From: Owenia fusiformis
Taxonomy: Eukaryota > Annelida > Polychaeta > Sabellida > Oweniidae
Assembly (NCBI GenBank): GCA_903813345.2
Contig: CAIIXF020000011.1
Span: 8,964,842-9,028,841, forward strand
DNA: 64,000 nucleotides
Direction of reading: 5' to 3'
Below are positions 32,040 to 43,611 of this stretch, piece after piece. The translations under genes were made by a program, and so were the position numbers. How positions within the stretch are numbered: position 1 is the stretch's first letter; every line of letters starts with the position of its first letter. The notes under the pieces are model-generated. The model was not told the DNA's origin, searched no databases, and was given only the letters and a program-made list of their open reading frames with translations.

Positions 32040-35000
32040 TTTTACGTCAAGTAATATCAAAGTTTATCGTTGAAATATAAAGAGGCGATTGAAATTCTTC
32101 GACATGGCGTCAAGAACTAGTTGGGTAAGGGGCCAGAACCCCGGGGGTCAGAACCATTTACAAATGTTAGTCTTATAATACTTTAATTTATTTACCCTCA
32201 TTTGAATTTTCTTGGAATTGAAACTATTCAGATCATAATTAAATGCAGTAAGCTTATGTTAACATTTTAACCGATTGAATAATGATTCACATGTCTAAAA
32301 CGCGAATAGCGAGACCATACTGTTTCGTATGGTTGGCCTATTAGTATAAAGAATACATGCGTTGTTTACGGGTGTGTAGGCGTTAATTACGCCCGTGTAG
32401 GCGTTAATTACGCCTGTGTAGGCGTTAATTACGCCCGTCAAAGCGTTAATTACGCCCGTTAAGAAGTGAATTCTATACGCGTTAAAACAAATACAGGCGT
32501 AAACTAACGGCGTCAAAATGTTCAATAGCGGGCGTCAAGACAGTATCTAACACCCGTTGAAAAACATCTATACGCCCGTCGAGTTCATTTTAGCGCCGTG
32601 AATTATGAACCAATCAGCATCTTGCTTACATGATGACACGATGCATTATAGCTAAAAGTACAACTCCAAGATCCTTGTGCAAGTTAATAACATACTCATG
32701 ATTGTGCCAGGAACAACTGTTGCAATTGGAGGCATATGAAATATTATTTCTTTTCTGGGTATCTCGGTGCACTATTTGTGCAAATGTGAAAGATGTACAT
32801 CGTATATTAAATGAGTTATGTATTCCTGGAAATAACATGTGACATATAAAGACGGCTGCTTTAAAAGATTCCAAAAAGTACACATCTCCCTAACACCAAA
32901 TTTGAACATATGTTGGCTAGGTATACTAGGTATATAGGCTCATTTGACATTTTCAGTACATTTTCAAAAAATGCCACATCTGCAGGATATAGTCTAGAGT
33001 CAATTTGCAGTTGATCAGATACTATAATTCTAGTATCTGGACACATCCTTTAGAGGGATACACTAGCGATCTGACTGTATAATGAGACTGTAAGCTGCAA
33101 TGCATGTGAGCTTAATAAGTCCCTACCTAGCCTACCTCTGAAGCCGACGCCTAGATTGGAGAATTATCCAAAAATCATCGTATTTAGAAACCAAACATGT
33201 ATACCTTCTCAAAATATTCTGCAATTTTGTCGTTTCTACAATGGGTGTTGATAACTGCCAACACAGTACACGTCTCTTCAATTTGCCTTTTAATATGATT
33301 TACTAAAAAATCTCTTTGGTTAAATCTAGTTCAATCTTGAACGAATATTTAAGGACCTCAATGCAACACACTAAAATGTAAGCAGGCTTCTGATTGTTGT
33401 TTACAAGTGCAAGTATCTCGGAGTTGCTCTTTTAGCAAGGATGCATTAAATCATCATGTAAGTAAGGTTCTGATTGGTTTATAATTTACGGCGCTAAAAA
33501 TAAACTCCACGGGCGTGAAGATGTTTCTCAGCGCGTGTAAAATAACAGTCTTAACGCCCGTAATTAATAATTTAAACGCCGTAAGTTCACGCCTGTAAAT
33601 GTATTCTGAACGCCCGTAGAATTTACTTCTACACAGGCGTAATTTTACGTCAGCACGGGCGTAATTTTACATCTACACGAGCGTAATTAACGCCTACACA
33701 CCCGTAAACAACGCATGCATTCTTTATACTAATAGGCCAACCATAGTTTCGCACTATAAACGTTTCGCGTTGTAGATAATAAATGCAATTCTTAAAAATA
33801 TCAGAAAAAGCGAAATTTCGGTTGTAAATAATAGAAAAAATCGAAGGTGGAACTTTTTAAATATTTTTATATGTTATTTAGTGGTATGTGTACTATTGTT
33901 TAAAACAATAAAAACAATGTGTCAATGTTCTAGTTTTTCCCCAAAGAATGTCAAAGTTTATGGAAATAACAAGGCAATTGAAATTCGACAAGGCGTCGAT
34001 TTTATTGCCGAACTTGGGTGAGGGGTCATAGGCCTTTACAAAGGTTGGTCTAATAATGGTTTATTCATCCTTATTCGAATTTTCTTGGGACTTAAACCCT
34101 TCAGATGATTGAAATGAAGTTAATCAAAAACATTTTAAGCGATTGTAATAATGATTCACATGTCTAATACGCGTTTGGCGAAACTATACCGGTGAGCAAT
34201 ATAAACATTTCTTGTTGGAGATGATTTATGAAATTCTTAAAAATACCAGAAAACGCCGAAATTTTGAATATAAATAACATAAAAAATCGACGGTGGAACC
34301 TTTTTATATTTTCAAATGTTATTTAAGGGTACGTGAACTATTGTTTGAAACAATAAAAACAATATGTCAATGTTTTATTTTTCTCCTCAAAGAATGTCAA
34401 AGTGTGTGGTAATAAGGTGATTCAAGTTCGACATGGCGTAATTTTTATTGCCGAACTTGGGTGAGGGGTCAAAACCATTTACAAAGGTTGGTCTTATGAT
34501 GCTTTATTTACCCTAATTTTAATTTTCTTGATATTCAAACTATTCAGATAATAAAAGGCATAGCATTTATATCATTTTAAGCGATTGTAAAATGATTCGC
34601 ATGTCCAATAACACGTTTAGCGAGATCCTACCGTTTCGCACTAAAAACATTTCTTGTTGGTGATAATTGATGAAATTCTTGAAAATATCAGAAAAAGCCG
34701 AAATTCCGAATATAAATAACAGAAAAAATCGACGGTGGAACCTTTTTATATTTTCAAATGTTATTTAGCTAGGGGTACGTGATCTATTGTTTAAAACAAT
34801 AAAAACAACAAGTCAATGTTTTAGTTTTTTCCTCAAAAAATGTCAAAGTTTACGAAAATTGAAAGTCAATCAAAATTTGATATGGCGTCAATTGTACTGC
34901 CGAATTTGGGTAAGGGGTCACAGGTCTTTACAAAGATTGGTATAATAATGCTTTATTTACCACGAATCGAATTTTCTTCGAACTAAAACCCTTCAGATAA

Positions 35001-35440
35001 TCAAACCGAAGTGAATCAAAGACATTTTTAGCGATTGTATAATGATTCATATGTCTTATACGCGTATGGCGAAACTCTACCGATGAGCACTATAAACATT
35101 TCTTGTTGGAGATAATTGACGAAATTCTTAAAAATATCAGAAAACGCCGAAATTTTAAATATAAATAACAGAAAAAATCGACGGTGGAACCTTTTTATAT
35201 TTTCAAATGTTATTTAGGGGTACGTGAACTATTGTTTGAAACAATAAAAACGATATGTCAATGTTGTAGTTTTTACCTCAAAAAATGTCAAAGTTTATGA
35301 AAATTGGAATACAAATAATATTTTATATGGCGTCAATCGCACTGCCGAACTTGGGTAAGGGGTCAAAATTCTTTATCTAAGCTGTTCTTACTATGCTTTA
35401 TTAGTACCCATGAACAATAATTGGCATCAAAGGACTTCAG
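32040..35440 (+). repeat. 445-bp tandem repeat array, split by a MITE
   Basis: Four to five copies of an AT-rich unit of about 443-448 bp. Landmarks such as CTTAAAAATATCAGAAAA recur at 33793, 34236, 34679 and 35127. An incomplete first copy lies before 32328. The element at 32328-33745 splits one copy, and the uninterrupted site is preserved in the copy near 34626 (CTACCGTTTCGCAC). No coding frame is conserved between copies. Confidence 0.8.
32328..33745. mobile_element. MITE, TATGGTTGGCC ends, 6-bp duplication GTTTCG
   Basis: Inverted ends start TATGGTTGGCCTATTAGTAT. Subterminal arrays of a GTAGGCGTTAATTACGCCC-type motif occur in opposite orientation in the two halves (32370-32600 and 33480-33710). 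GTTTCG flanks both sides (32322-32327 and 33746-33751), and other units of the host tandem array show the same site without insert. The 1,418-bp copy has no transposase. It belongs with 18005-18672: same terminal bases, same duplication length, and a similar subterminal design with a different motif. Confidence 0.8.
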
Positions 35441-35749
35441 TTTATCAAATGCAGTAAATTAAAAACTATCTTGGTGGCCGTGTGACGATATTCCTATCAA
35501 TCAGCGATAAGTTAAGAACGTGTCGCTTTTAAAGCAAGCGTATTCTAGCAAAGCGGGCAAACTGAGGCGTTTTTTCCGTAACGTCACACCCATCTTTCAA
35601 ACGATGAAGTGAAATATTTGATGGCGTACATTCAATGTTTTTTACATTAAATGAAAGCATATATGAAACCCTTCCGAAAAAAGAAACATAAACAGTGCGT
35701 TCAGGGTACCCCCAAATCGGCTAGGTTAGAGATGAGTCCCCTTAATTTG

Positions 35750-37080
35750 GAAGGCATGTTAGGATTTGGGGTAGATTATTGGTTTGGATATTCTACAGAA
35801 TAGCTAGTATGTTCCAGTCGGTGATCAACATATTCATACTCCACCTGCAATGGCATTCTTGGTGCTCGGCTGTCCAATAGTTTAGCATGAACACAAATGA
35901 ATTCGAAATCTGCCACAAAAAATGTAATTTTGTCAATATTTGTCCCTAATATACCGATTTAAACAAAGGAATAAGAAATGACCATGAATTAATATAATTA
36001 TTCATGTTCTGTTGTTACAATTACATCTTCGTGTGATATTTGGTAAGCGGAAAACGTACAATTACATAGAAAATTGGAATTTATAATAGTCGCAGTCCAT
36101 CCATCTGCCCAACGCAGTCCGCGACTCAGTGTTGCTTTATATATGAAGCTGAACGCAATCACAGCCAAAGGTAGATAGCACAATGTATGTACAGGTGTGG
36201 CCGAAATGGAGCAACTTTGGACAAAATTGAATATATAGGGCTATTTTAATAGACCTACATCGTGTCTCAATCCATTCTGCAAATATATACAAGCTGTCAA
36301 ATACAGCTGAAATCATGAATTTATGGTAGCTAGCAATATTGATGGACTGTTGGAAAGATCATCCAAAATTACATTAACTCACCAACTCTCCAATTATTTG
36401 ATATTTTCCTAATATCTTAAATACTAGTTAATGTACCCTTCCCCAACAGCTTTTATTGCATCATCAAAAAGTTAATTGTTTCGCATTTCTACTTCTTATA
36501 AAAAGTCTCACCACTATCCAATTATCTATATATTTAACCCTATCCACAAATTGGTTTGTAATAAACATATTACGTTGTCACCAGGAATATAGTTTAAGAT
36601 ATCTTATTTATTTCGTGTTCGCGGCTGGACTGCGTTGCTTAGAATATCAATGGAGGCTGTGTTGCGTTGTTGAAATAGCTTTGTTTACTGGACTGCGTCC
36701 ACTATGAATGCGCAGTTTGAATCTAATTTTCTCCTCATGAACACATTCTATTATCAAATCATTTTCACGAATTATACTCGGAGCCTCAACTAACCTTTAG
36801 ATATCAGAAACGTGTTAAAACTCCTTTCAAATGTATAGTAAATTAAATAATATGCACATATTTTACAGGTAAAATCAGAACTTTGCTACTGTTTTATTTA
36901 GCTTGACCTGGACAACTGCTTATTTTCTTATCTACAGACCAACAGTAGATACAGAGTAATATTTTGGTCACCGATTAGACACTACGATAGCATTTAAAAT
37001 ACCTGGATTTCTCTATTTTGTCGGAAGAAGCAGAAGGCACTGCCGAATGTCCCTCCATTTTGGCGCTGGGCTGCGGTGTA
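35750..37080. other. Extra segment of right arm, no gene seen
   Basis: This segment of the 10.4-kb element has no counterpart in the left arm. It contains two copies of a GCAGTCCGCGACTC/GACTGCGTCC-type CG-rich motif and only short frames. No gene is supported. Confidence 0.35.
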
Positions 37081-37856
37081 AAGTTACGCGAGTCGCAGTC
37101 CGTGGCTTCGCCCTCGTTTTGCTTATCCCCCGTGGAGTTGTAACATCAAGCTGTTACTGAGTGACTGAGTTCATTTTTCAAGTACACGAATTTGTGGAAA
37201 TTTCTTCCACTTAAAGACATATTACCCCCCCCCCACCCCCTCCGTTCAATTTTAATTATTTTCGATTATTTTTTATCTATCATTTGGAAAATTATTTTAA
37301 AAAACCGGCAATGAAATCAATTTTGTGATAAGAACGTCGCTTATATATTTATTACAGGTCATGCAGACCATTGTTGCTTGATTTATAGCAAAAACATTGG
37401 CATTTGCACGTTGGCGACGCTGCACCTTTTTAATAGATCTTTTATCTTAGAACTCCATCAGTTCAAAAAAAAACCAAGAAGACCTAACATATTTCCCTGT
37501 GTACTGCACCTATTCATTTAGCCTTGCAATTGTAAACTTTTTCTTGAAAAAATAAATCTTAATGATTTGTTGAATTTACCGAAAATCAGCTACTCCCCCT
37601 CCGTTCATTTCTTCAGATCACTGGGCGTGAGACTGCCAAATGTCATTGACTCTTCTTAACTTTGATGAAAATTATGGTCACTATGGCTTCTCGTGTTTCG
37701 GGGTATGTGGGATAATTCATTAAAATATTTTAGCATAAAGTGTTCATACAGCGCATGTTTTATTTAATACAAGCATCACAATGCTAATATAGCAAAAGTT
37801 GTTTAGTTGGTCTTCAAACTGTCATATGTTGGATTTCGGCTATTTAGTGGGGATTT

Positions 37857-38434
37857 GAACCTGTGCATACGTTAGGCCAATGCATTAACTCCAGATCAAG
37901 CTCTCATAAAGGTAATACAATAATTTGGACTTTGAGACAGGGAAGAGTCTGAAATATTGTCCTGATTTTCACCCCCTTCCACATATGTTTTTTCAATGTT
38001 TGATGTACCAATATGTTGCACTTTGAGACACAGTTTTGAGACACAGTTAACCCGACTCTAAAATATGATTCATTTGGGATAAAGTGGAAAACAATATTTC
38101 CCATGTTATTTTCCCAAGGGGAAAACTCATGTGATCCATTGTTTTCAGCTTAATTTTGGTCATCCAAAATTGATATCTTTAAAACCCCTGCACGAATCAT
38201 ATTTTCATTTAAAGATGTTAACCATGTCTCAAAACGCAACATAGTGATCGATGCAACAAACATTGAAAAAACAGGTGTGGAAAGGGCTGGAAATCAGGAC
38301 AACATTAAAGAAAAAAACATATTGATGGGGTGTTTGCACCTTCCCTGTCTTAAAGTCCAAATTATTTTATAATCTCTATGCCTGCTTGTCCTGGAGTTAA
38401 TGCAGTGGCCTAACATGCACCTGTTCAGATCCTT
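37857..38434. mobile_element. Inverted-repeat element, about 580 bp
   Basis: Arms 37857-38050 and 38215-38434 are diverged inverted copies. The outer part reads ACCTGTGCATACGTTAGGCC on the left and, inverted, ACAGGTGCATGTTAGGCC on the right. No coding capacity is seen and the target duplication is not clear. Confidence 0.55.
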
Positions 38435-38439
38435 AGAAA

Positions 38440-39380
38440 AATAACCAAAATCGAATATATGACTGAAATCTGTTGCGATACCGTCCGTGGTCCTTTAAAA
38501 GAAAGTTATTTCTAGTTACACAGAGTAGTTTTCATTCTCATCAATACATCTTCGCCTTGAAATCATTCGTGAAACATGTGATTTGACCTTTATGGAAATT
38601 TGCTTAATTTTGACACACCTTTGTTTAACTTATACTGTCTTTAAGGCTGCCTTATCTGAAACCCCGAAGTGTCTGTGTTTCAAATGTTTAAACAATCAAG
38701 TCATCTTGACTTTATTTCAGACTCGAGTTCAATCAAAAATGAATTATCAACATGGAAGTTTGTGAAGTCCTGTTAATATTTTCCATGTAACTGCTTTACA
38801 AAACGATTGTGCATTGTGAATCTTCATAATCTCTCTGATACATATTTTCCTCAGCAAACTTTATTTTCATAGAACACATGATGAATCTTTTATTCCACAT
38901 TCTCAATTTTGCATCAAATAGTTCAAGGAATTTTTTCCCTGGCTCACTATGAAGGATTCCATTGACATTAAAATAAGTCATGGAAAAGTAAGTCATAAGA
39001 AAGAGGAACACTGAGTTCCACCCATTCCAATGATGCAGGTTTTGTGCTAATTTTGAATATCTTTATGGTACTTTTATAGGTAATAGCAAATTGCAGAAAT
39101 GTTAAGTTAGTTTTTCGGTCAAAGTAGGTTGTGAAATCACTAAAGAGAAGTCATGAATCTTATACCATAAATGTGTTTTAAATCAACTTGTTTACCTGAA
39201 AATAAAATGTGGTCACAGCTTTTCTGAACATGCGAATGTACCCGAATGGTGTCTTATTAATTCTAATGTAATAAATGAAATCATAGTTGTGCCTTATAGT
39301 AGTACATTTACTTAGTACATGGATTCTCTCCTAATATTATTTCCTTATAAATATCCAAACTTTAATCAACAGCAGTTTCA
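38440..39380. other. Intergenic, no gene seen
   Basis: AT-rich DNA with short frames only. No motif is recognised. Confidence 0.4.
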
Positions 39381-39382
39381 AA

Positions 39383-39520
39383 ATTATCGTATATTGTATT
39401 TCACCTGAACTTTTGTAAAATATCGTATAAGAGCTGTGAAAAATATTGTATATTGTATAAAAGGGGTGAAAAAATATTGTATATGGTATAAGAGAGCTGA
39501 AAAATATTGTATAATGCATT
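39383..39520 (+). repeat. Minisatellite ATATTGTATATGGTATAAGAG
   Basis: Four diverged copies of a unit of about 35 bp, related to the block at 26893-27010. Confidence 0.6.
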
Positions 39521-39664
39521 TCCAAGACCCTCTATATTACTTCCTGCGAAAGCTATTTGGATTTTGATATAATAGCTTTCCCACGGAGCATTTGGACAGC
39601 TCAATGATCGTGACCTTTGAAATCGAATTAAGTCGATCCGCGGCTTACTTTCGGTCTCTAACTG

Positions 39665-42600
39665 CACTGGGGATGAACTGGAAACGAGGGAGGTTTTGCC
39701 TCGTATCAAAATGGCGGCGCGTGAAAAAATTTCATTCGGTAAGATTTTTGTTTTTTACAATTTTGGTGATTTTATCCTTCAAATTAAAACTTAATATTTG
39801 GCAAGTAAATAGTCTATAAGTTCCGGTTTTATAATATGATTGCAAATTATAAATCAATACAGACATTGCTGAGATATTTACATTTCAATTCTCTCACTTA
39901 GGAAACGAGGCACCTGTCTACATTTTGTAACAATGAAACGAGGCAATGTTTGACTTGCAACGAGGCAACTATTCTTTCTGTGATAGTGTCTACATTTAAT
40001 GATCTTATTTCCACCGTTCTGGTCACATACGACCGATTACGTTTTACACGATATACATGATTATATATGTAAGAGCAAAGAAAAGTCTAACTGTACCAAT
40101 TTAGTTAAGCTACATGTTGTAAAGGTTCATCTTTAAGTACAGAAAATGCCCATGCACTTCACTTGATTCATTCTTTGCTGCAGCTTAAAATTTATGCTAA
40201 GGAGTTATACTGTTTTATTTTTAAATATTTCGAAAACGTTAAATAGCATTGCTTTGAGTGTCAATTCCAATAAACGAGCCAGCTATCCGAGCTATCAATG
40301 GTAGCGCATATATCGTCAAAATGTTCTCTCAAATAAGAAAAATCTCGTTCAAAGAAGTCCTATTTTAATAGGGAGGTTAAGCTACACGTATTTTAGAAAT
40401 GGCGAACGTAAACGTGAAATGACCCCTGGGAACTATAGTTCCGTTCTGGATTGACTTATACAAAGACAAAATTAAAACAGTTTAACTGATACCTTTGTAA
40501 TCATTCATGCAAATAAAGACGTTGAAGACAAGAACTAGTTCTCTGAAGATTGCAATTTTACACGTTTACGTACACTTCTCTTTAAAACATGTGTCGTTAA
40601 ACCTCCCTACTAATCGTACGCAAATGGGGCATTGTTGTTGCTCGAGATGGCTATTCCAGGCCCGTAAGACACTTTTCTCCAAGGGGGGTGCGGTTTTTAG
40701 CTTACTAAAGAGAATATAAAATTGTCAATTTTTTGCCGCGTAAATCAAATCGCGTAAGTCAGATGGGGGGGGGGGGGGGCTCAGTTACTATCTATATTGG
40801 TTTGGAATTAACAAATGCAACTTCCAAACGTTCCAATTGTTTTGTGGGGGTCGTGACGAGTGGTCCACTCCCCCTAGAAAATTTTACAGTTTTGAGATGC
40901 TATTTGGTGCTTTCTGGGCACTTTCAAAGTGTAAGTTTCCAAGTAGTACGCCACCACCACGGGAATAAGAGTTGAGTGAATAAAAACCGAGCATTCAGGG
41001 GGGTCTGGGGTCCTTCCCCAGGAAAATTTTGAAATTTGGTTGTATTTGGAGCGAATTTGCAACCATCTGGTACGCCTGTGCGTTATGAGTCAATAAGAAA
41101 AATGTGAATTTTTTTTCAAATTCTTTTGGGGGTGTCAAAGAGGATGAGAGGGTGAAGTGGGGTGGGGGCCAGTAGGGGAGCAAGGAATATTTTCTTTTGT
41201 TTTGTGGGGGATCTGAGGTGTGGCTAACTCTCCTAGAAAATTTTACAATTTAAAGATGATATTTGGTGCTTCTGGACACTTTTAAAGTGTATTAGTCAAT
41301 AAAAACATTGAAAAACAAGCACATCAAATTTTGGGGTTGTCAATGGGGGGGGGGGGTGCCAGAGGGGGAGGTGGGGCTGGGGTGCCAGAGGGGAGCAAGT
41401 GTTTGTCCACCATATCAACATTTACAATATCAAGGTGCTATTCGATGAAGTTTGGTCACTTTAAAAGTGTCTGTGCCTAAAAGTGCCTATTTCCCAAGAA
41501 AATTTTACAATTTTAAGGTGCTATTTGGTGCTTTCTGGGCACTTTCAAAGGGGGTGTTAGGGGGGGGGGCTGCCAGAGGGGGAGGTGGAGTGGGGATGCC
41601 AGAGGGCGAGTAAGTGTTAGTCTTCCAGAATCATTAACTTTATCAAGGAGCTATTTGATGATGTCTGGGCAATTTAAAAGTGTCAATACATAAAACAAAA
41701 TCAGAACTTTTCCATTGTTTTGTTTGGGGTGTGAGGGGTGGCCCACTCCCCCTAGAAGATTTTACAATTTTACGACGCTATTTGGTGCTTTCTGGGCACT
41801 TTCAAAGTGTATGAGTCAATTAAAGAATTTGAGAAAATCACAATTTTTTGGGGGGAGGGGGTCAAGGGGGGGGGGGGGGGGCGCCAGAGGGAGGGGGGTT
41901 ATGCAAGTGCAAAATGCAAGAGGGGGAGCAAGTCCCCCAGAAACACTTACTATATCAAGGAGCTATTTGATGATGTCTGGGCACTTTGAAAGTGTCTGAG
42001 ACAAAACACTAAAATAAATTTAGAACATTTCCATTGTTTTGTGGGGGGTGTGAGGGGTGGCCAATCCCCCTAGAAAATTTTACAATTTTAAGATGCTATT
42101 TGGTGCTTTCTGGGTACTTTCAAAGTGTATGAGTCAATTAAAAAAAATTACAAAAAAAAATATTTTGGGGGGTGACAAAGGGGGGGGGGGTGCGGTCGCA
42201 CCCCCCCCCCCCCCCCCCATCTGACGGCCCTGCTATATTTGATAGAATATAATTCCAGATACGATAAAAAACGAATGACCATGGTAATAATTAAATGACT
42301 CGCCTATATTACAAAAATAGCAGAGTCAAGGAGCACACTGGCATTGTCTCATTGGTGTACATTGGATTTTACTGTTTGTATTCTTTAATGTCTGTATGTT
42401 CCTTATTATGTCACTATCAATTATGTTATTCTGCATATAGTCCAACGAAATGTGGAAAAGTTCGGTGTCTTGAGTTCGGCGTCTGGCGTTTTGCGTCAAT
42501 AGCAAATTATTTAGCAATTTTAGCAACTTTCAAAAACTGAACAAATGCGTACCGCTTAGACTGACATCATATTTTACTGTGAACAATTATAAACTTATTA

Positions 42601-43402
42601 TGACTTTCAAGTATTTCTTAGGACATATGTTACAATGGTAGCAAATAAATGGACTTATTTGTTATTACTAAGTTACAACACGTGTCATATGTTATGCCTT
42701 GTATTTTCTTAAATGCTAGAAATGGCAATGCATTTGTAAATGAAATATTCATAGATAGATAGTATTTTCTAGATTATTAGCCATATGAAAAATGTTAATG
42801 GTCGATGGCATAAATATTATGATGTCGCTATCGTGAATTAAAATAAATGATGTTTCAAGGTAGAATAAAAGCAAGCTTTGTTCACAACTGTCTTTATCTG
42901 CTTCCCTATTCAACATAACATTTTTGCTTTTTAGGAAGCTTCAACATATTGCCAATGGAGGGGTCTGTTGCATCATATGGAATACAATATCAGCAACGTT
43001 GTCGTTTCCTGTGTTACAGAAATAGCATTTGAACAGGGACGCTTCTTTTTGTAGGCCCCGTTCTGTAATAAAAACAAAACATTTTTAATTAAATATGGTT
43101 GCCTCGTTTCATTCAAAAGAATGCTATATAGCTGCCTCGTTTCCTTGAGAAACATGCCTCGTTTCCTAAGTGAGAGAATTGATATGTAAATATCTCAGCA
43201 ATGCCAGTATTGATTTCTAATTTGTAATCATATTATAAAACCGGAACTTATGAACTATTTACTTGCCAAATATTAAGTTTTAATTTGAAGGATAAAAGCA
43301 CGAAAATTGTAAAAAACAAAAATCTTAACGAATGAAATTTTTTCACGCGCCGCCATTTTGATACGAGGCAAAACCTCCCTCGTTTCCAGTTCATCCCCAG
43401 TG
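39665..43402. mobile_element. 3.7-kb element, CACTGGGGATGAAC ends, 5-bp duplication
   Basis: Inverted ends of about 300 bp start CACTGGGGATGAACTGGAAA and are flanked by AACTG (39660-39664 and 43403-43407). The unoccupied site is present once in the opposite foldback arm at about 48890, confirming both boundaries. Each arm contains CAAAATGGCGGCGCG followed by a possible splice donor GGTAAG, and repeats of AAACGAGGCA. The interior holds the G-rich block at 40757-42224 and no transposase. CAC ends with a 5-bp duplication suggest Transib-like transposition, but this is tentative. Confidence 0.68.
40757..42224 (+). repeat. G-rich tandem block between poly-G and poly-C
   Basis: Bounded by GTCAGATGGGGGGG and its complement. 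Inside are about eight alternating diverged copies of a module containing AGAAAATTTTACAATTTTAA and GCTATTTGGTGCTTTCTGGG, separated by long G runs and GGGGGTGCCAGAGGGGGAGG. The inverted end sequences suggest a separate element nested in the larger one. The G runs could form quadruplexes. Confidence 0.55.
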
Positions 43403-43611
43403 AACTGTGTCTTACATCAGTATCATCAATCCGTGTAAGTATTGGAGCGCTGGAGTACTTCTTTTTCGATCAAGACTTGTAATTGTGAGGTTGCTATGGA
43501 GATTACCGACTAGAGACATCGTTTTTTAGACAGGGCCGTTTTTATCAAAAATAAAGATCTAATGGGGCAAAACATGAACAGTAGCTAATAAAACCAAACG
43601 TCTGAAGTACT

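Larger units (their letters stand above)
27251..37629. mobile_element. 10.4-kb inverted-repeat element, CACGCCC ends
   Basis: The left arm (27251-about 28030) and right arm (about 37080-37629, with a further matching piece at 35730-35752) are diverged inverted copies. Outer ends are CACGCCCGGTGATCAG and, inverted, CACGCCCAGTGATCTG. The flanks AGAAT (27246-27250) and AGACT (37630-37634) could be a 5-bp duplication with one change. The arms share a CG-rich segment (CCACGGACTGCGACTCGCG). The centre has been filled by a Polinton remnant and a tandem array. No transposase of its own is seen. CAC termini and a 5-bp duplication resemble the Transib-like copy at 13230, but the assignment is weak. Confidence 0.5.

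Noticed and set aside
27251-37629. LTR retrotransposon with long terminal repeats
   Set aside because: The terminal copies are inverted, not direct, and no gag, protease or RT frame lies between them; the integrase inside belongs to the nested Polinton.
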